Below are positions 61,741-64,000 of a stretch of DNA of 64,000 nt, in pieces (positions within the stretch are counted from its first letter, which is position 1; every line of letters begins with the position of its first letter). The translations under genes were made by a program, and so were the position numbers. The DNA lies in assembly GCA_965230795.1 (NCBI GenBank), contig OZ246020.1, forward strand, positions 2,666,001 through 2,730,000, in the 5' to 3' direction. This DNA is from PZPK01 sp965230795. GTDB taxonomy: Bacteria; Pseudomonadota; Gammaproteobacteria; Pseudomonadales; Oleiphilaceae. The notes beneath the pieces were generated by a model, which was given only the letters and a program-made list of their open reading frames with translations, ran no database searches and was not told where the DNA came from.

Positions 61741-62760
61741 TCATTGGCACCCACTCCAATGCCGGGCTACATCAAGCATGCGATTGGCAAATGCCCACTC
61801 ATTGTCGAACCAGGTTAATACTTTTACCAGGCGCCCTCCGCTTACACGGGTCTGACTGCCATCGATGATGCAGGAATGTGCATCGTGATTAAAGTCGCTG
61901 GAAGCCAGCGGCTCTTCTGTGTAGGCCATAACGCCGTCAAATTGTGACTCAGCCACATCTCTGAGAATTGTATTGACGTCTTCACGGGTAACCGTCCTGC
62001 TTACGTAAATGGTCAAATCGATTGCCGACACGTTTATCGTCGGCACACGCATCGCTACCGCAGACAGGCGCCCTTCCATCTCCGGCAACAAGCGCTCAAC
62101 CCCTTTGGCCAAAGCGGTATCTACCGGCACCATATTCTGCATCGCACTGCGGGTTCGTCGCAGATCATGATGGTGATACGCATCGATCGTCGGCTGATCA
62201 TTCATCGCTGAGTGAATTGTCGTCAGAGTACCCTGCTCAATAGACAGTGCTCGATTCAAGCAGTCAATCACGGGAACAATAGCGTTCGTGGTACACGATG
62301 CGTTGGATATAATTCTGTCTTTGGCATCAATGGCTGAATGGTTCACGCCATAGACAACGGTGCGATCAACCGTTTGATCCGCAGGCTGAGAAAAAAGCAC
62401 TCGCCGAGCACCTGCTTCAAGATGCCTTTCCGCGTCCGCTCTCTCACCAAACACGCCGGTGCACTCAAACACCACATCCACATCAAGCTCTTTCCAGGGC
62501 AGATCGCCAATGCGTTCGGATCTCAGAATAGCAATGCGGTCGTCACGTATTTGCAGCTGTCTATCTGCGGTGATCCCGACTTCATGAGGAAACCGGCCAT
62601 GAGTCGTGTCATAACGGGTCAGATATGCAATGGTTTCGATATCAGCCAATTCATTGATGGCGACAATCTCAAGCTTGTCACGATAGTTATTTTCATAGAG
62701 CGCACGCAGGATCGACTGACCGATACGTCCGTAGCCATTGATGGCGATCCTGCAACTCAT
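61741..62760 (-). CDS. epd: Erythrose-4-phosphate dehydrogenase (GapB/Epd type)
   Basis: This 339-residue GAPDH-family enzyme has the Rossmann start AINGYGRIGQSILRAL, catalytic Cys in NASCTTNAIVPV, and HSAMNDQPTIDAYHHHDLRRTR, which I associate with Epd rather than GapA. It makes 4-phosphoerythronate for pyridoxal phosphate synthesis, or acts as a GAPDH. The ATG at 62760 follows AGGTTGAAA. Position between tkt and pgk supports Epd. Confidence 0.9.
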   Translation of the reverse strand: MSCRIAINGYGRIGQSILRALYENNYRDKLEIVAINELADIETIAYLTRYDTTHGRFPHEVGITADRQLQIRDDRIAILRSERIGDLPWKELDVDVVFECTGVFGERADAERHLEAGARRVLFSQPADQTVDRTVVYGVNHSAIDAKDRIISNASCTTNAIVPVIDCLNRALSIEQGTLTTIHSAMNDQPTIDAYHHHDLRRTRSAMQNMVPVDTALAKGVERLLPEMEGRLSAVAMRVPTINVSAIDLTIYVSRTVTREDVNTILRDVAESQFDGVMAYTEEPLASSDFNHDAHSCIIDGSQTRVSGGRLVKVLTWFDNEWAFANRMLDVARHWSGCQ

Positions 62761-62810
62761 TTTCAACCTGGTGTCGACAAGTGATTAAACAAAATTGGCG
62801 AAATCGCCAA

Positions 62811-64000
62811 TTAAATGGACTGAAGCAGTTCTTCCGCAACCGTTACAACGTTATCCACAGTAAAACCAAACTCTTCGAACAATTGTCCCGCTGGTGCCGA
62901 TTCACCAAACGATTGCATACCGATGACGCGCCCATCCAGTCCTACATATTTGTACCAGTAATCGCTGATGCCAGCTTCGATCGCAACACGGGCACTGACA
63001 TCCAGTGGCAATACAGACTGTTTGTATTCGGCACTCTGCTGCTCAAACACCTCGGCCGATGGCATGGATACCACACGAACCTTGGCCCCCTTATCACTCA
63101 TAGTCTTCGCGGCCTGCTGCGCCAGACCCACTTCCGAACCAGTGGCTATCAGGATGAGCTCAGGAGTTCCCTCACAGTCAGAAAGTACATACGCACCCTT
63201 GGCGATGTCCGCAACCTGCGCTTCGCTGCGCTCCTGATGCGGCAAACCCTGACGCGAAAAGATTAATGATGAAGGACCATCTGCGCGTTCCACAGAGAAC
63301 TTCCACGCCACAGCCGATTCAACCGTGTCGCAGGGACGCCACACGTGCATGTTGGGCGTCGTGCGCAAATTGGCGAGTTGTTCGATGGGCTGGTGGGTCG
63401 GTCCGTCTTCGCCGAGACCGATCGAATCGTGAGTAAACACATAAAGCACACGCTGCTTCATCAAGGCTGACATGCGAACCGCATTGCGCGCGTATTCCAT
63501 GAAAATCAAAAAGGTCGCGCCATAGGGAACAAAACCGCCATGCAGGGCAATACCATTCATAATCGCGGCCATACCGAACTCGCGCACACCATAATGCAGA
63601 TAGTTTCCGGAAGCATCGTCAGCGCTTACCGCTTTCGAACCACCCCAGATCGTTAGATTAGAGCCTGCCAAGTCCGCGGAGCCACCGAGCAATTCAGGTA
63701 ACAGAGGGCCAAAGACGTTAAGTGTATTTTGAGAGGCCTTTCGACTGGCAATGGTAGAACCCTCAGACTGACAGCTATCGATATAGGCTTGTGCCTGGGC
63801 AGAAAAATTCTCTGGAAGCTCACCTTTCAGACGACGCGACAATTCTGCTGCGAGTTCCGGATGCGCACCCGCGTAAGCTTCAAATGCCTGATTCCAGGAG
63901 GCCTCTTTGTCTGCGCCACGATCCAGAGCATTCCAGCTATCATATATTTCGCCGGGCACGTCAAAAGGCCCATGGGTCCAGCCCAGTTTCTCTCTGGTCG
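62811..64000 (-). CDS. tkt: Transketolase, C-terminal part
   Basis: This thiamine-diphosphate enzyme is cut by the window end; ~396 C-terminal residues are visible. It begins in sense with REKLGWTHGPFDVPGEIYDSW. The pyrimidine-binding domain shows LLGGSADLAGSNLT, YGVREFGMAAIMNG, THDSIGLGEDGPTHQPIEQLA and RPCD. It shuttles two-carbon units between sugar phosphates in the pentose phosphate pathway. It is followed by epd, pgk and fba on the same strand. Confidence 0.96.
   Translation of the reverse strand, partial: TREKLGWTHGPFDVPGEIYDSWNALDRGADKEASWNQAFEAYAGAHPELAAELSRRLKGELPENFSAQAQAYIDSCQSEGSTIASRKASQNTLNVFGPLLPELLGGSADLAGSNLTIWGGSKAVSADDASGNYLHYGVREFGMAAIMNGIALHGGFVPYGATFLIFMEYARNAVRMSALMKQRVLYVFTHDSIGLGEDGPTHQPIEQLANLRTTPNMHVWRPCDTVESAVAWKFSVERADGPSSLIFSRQGLPHQERSEAQVADIAKGAYVLSDCEGTPELILIATGSEVGLAQQAAKTMSDKGAKVRVVSMPSAEVFEQQSAEYKQSVLPLDVSARVAIEAGISDYWYKYVGLDGRVIGMQSFGESAPAGQLFEEFGFTVDNVVTVAEELLQSI

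Noticed and set aside
1..64000. CRISPR arrays, tRNA or rRNA genes, phage attachment sites
   Set aside because: I saw no regularly spaced direct repeats, no cloverleaf with a recognisable T-loop (GGTTCRANNCC) and no rRNA-like sequence.

Overview
The window looks like chromosomal DNA of a lipid- and terpene-degrading, probably marine gammaproteobacterium. The evidence is an acyclic-terpene (atu-type) operon, several acyl-CoA dehydrogenases, a reductase/desaturase pair under a FabR/DesT-like operator, a divergent serA/D-2-hydroxyglutarate dehydrogenase pair as in Pseudomonas, and the tkt-epd-pgk-fba block. The genus cannot be fixed from the sequence alone. Most of the window is ordinary, roughly 50 % GC core DNA. 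A more AT-rich accessory patch lies at about 33.2-35.0 kb.

Layout. 1-9 kb: an operon-like run on the + strand, carboxyltransferase (cut by the window edge), acyl-CoA dehydrogenase, enoyl-CoA hydratase, biotin carboxylase, SDR, AMP-dependent acyl-CoA ligase and aldehyde dehydrogenase. The order matches atuCDEFG(H) for citronellol/geraniol breakdown. A convergent quinone-oxidoreductase-like gene shares its stop tetranucleotide. 10-23 kb: scattered housekeeping and small-metabolism genes (GFA protein, GNAT-nitrilase fusion, amidase, GGDEF-EAL protein, an orphan GspF-like protein, arfB, a cytochrome c, ald) and two stand-alone periplasmic binding proteins. 23-27 kb: fatty acid desaturation genes with a promoter/operator, then a sterol-desaturase-type hydroxylase. 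27-33 kb: MarC, a GAF-GGDEF cyclase, DUF302, an HD protein and an ExbB-ExbD-ExbD-TonB-like energy cluster. 33-35 kb: a REP-associated tyrosine transposase unit bounded by 20-bp inverted repeats, with an unknown gene ending at each boundary. 35-39 kb: a type I secretion ABC exporter and its HlyD adaptor; the adaptor gene carries a perfect 45-bp palindrome translated in frame. 39-43 kb: a SEC-C methyltransferase, a GspE-type ATPase, and a PEP-CTERM protein behind a likely cyclic-di-GMP-I riboswitch. 43-52 kb: EEP nuclease, Kef-type antiporter, a REC-TPR protein lacking its phosphoacceptor Asp, TetR, UbiB-like kinase, FAH protein and a solute-binding protein. 52-57 kb: D-2-HGDH/serA, then a TetR/acyl-CoA dehydrogenase pair with twin palindromic operators. 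57-59 kb: a beta-propeller lipoprotein. 59-64 kb: fba, pgk, epd and tkt (cut by the window end).

How the parts may work together. A GGDEF-EAL protein with a degenerate GGDEF site (predicted phosphodiesterase) and an intact GAF-GGDEF cyclase share the window with a c-di-GMP riboswitch on a PEP-CTERM surface protein, so second-messenger control of extracellular matrix is a plausible theme. Fatty acid unsaturation, beta-oxidation and terpene catabolism form the second theme. Best second looks: the riboswitch, the palindrome inside the HlyD adaptor gene, the FabR/DesT-like operator, and a 32-residue pilin-like micro-ORF at 57155.
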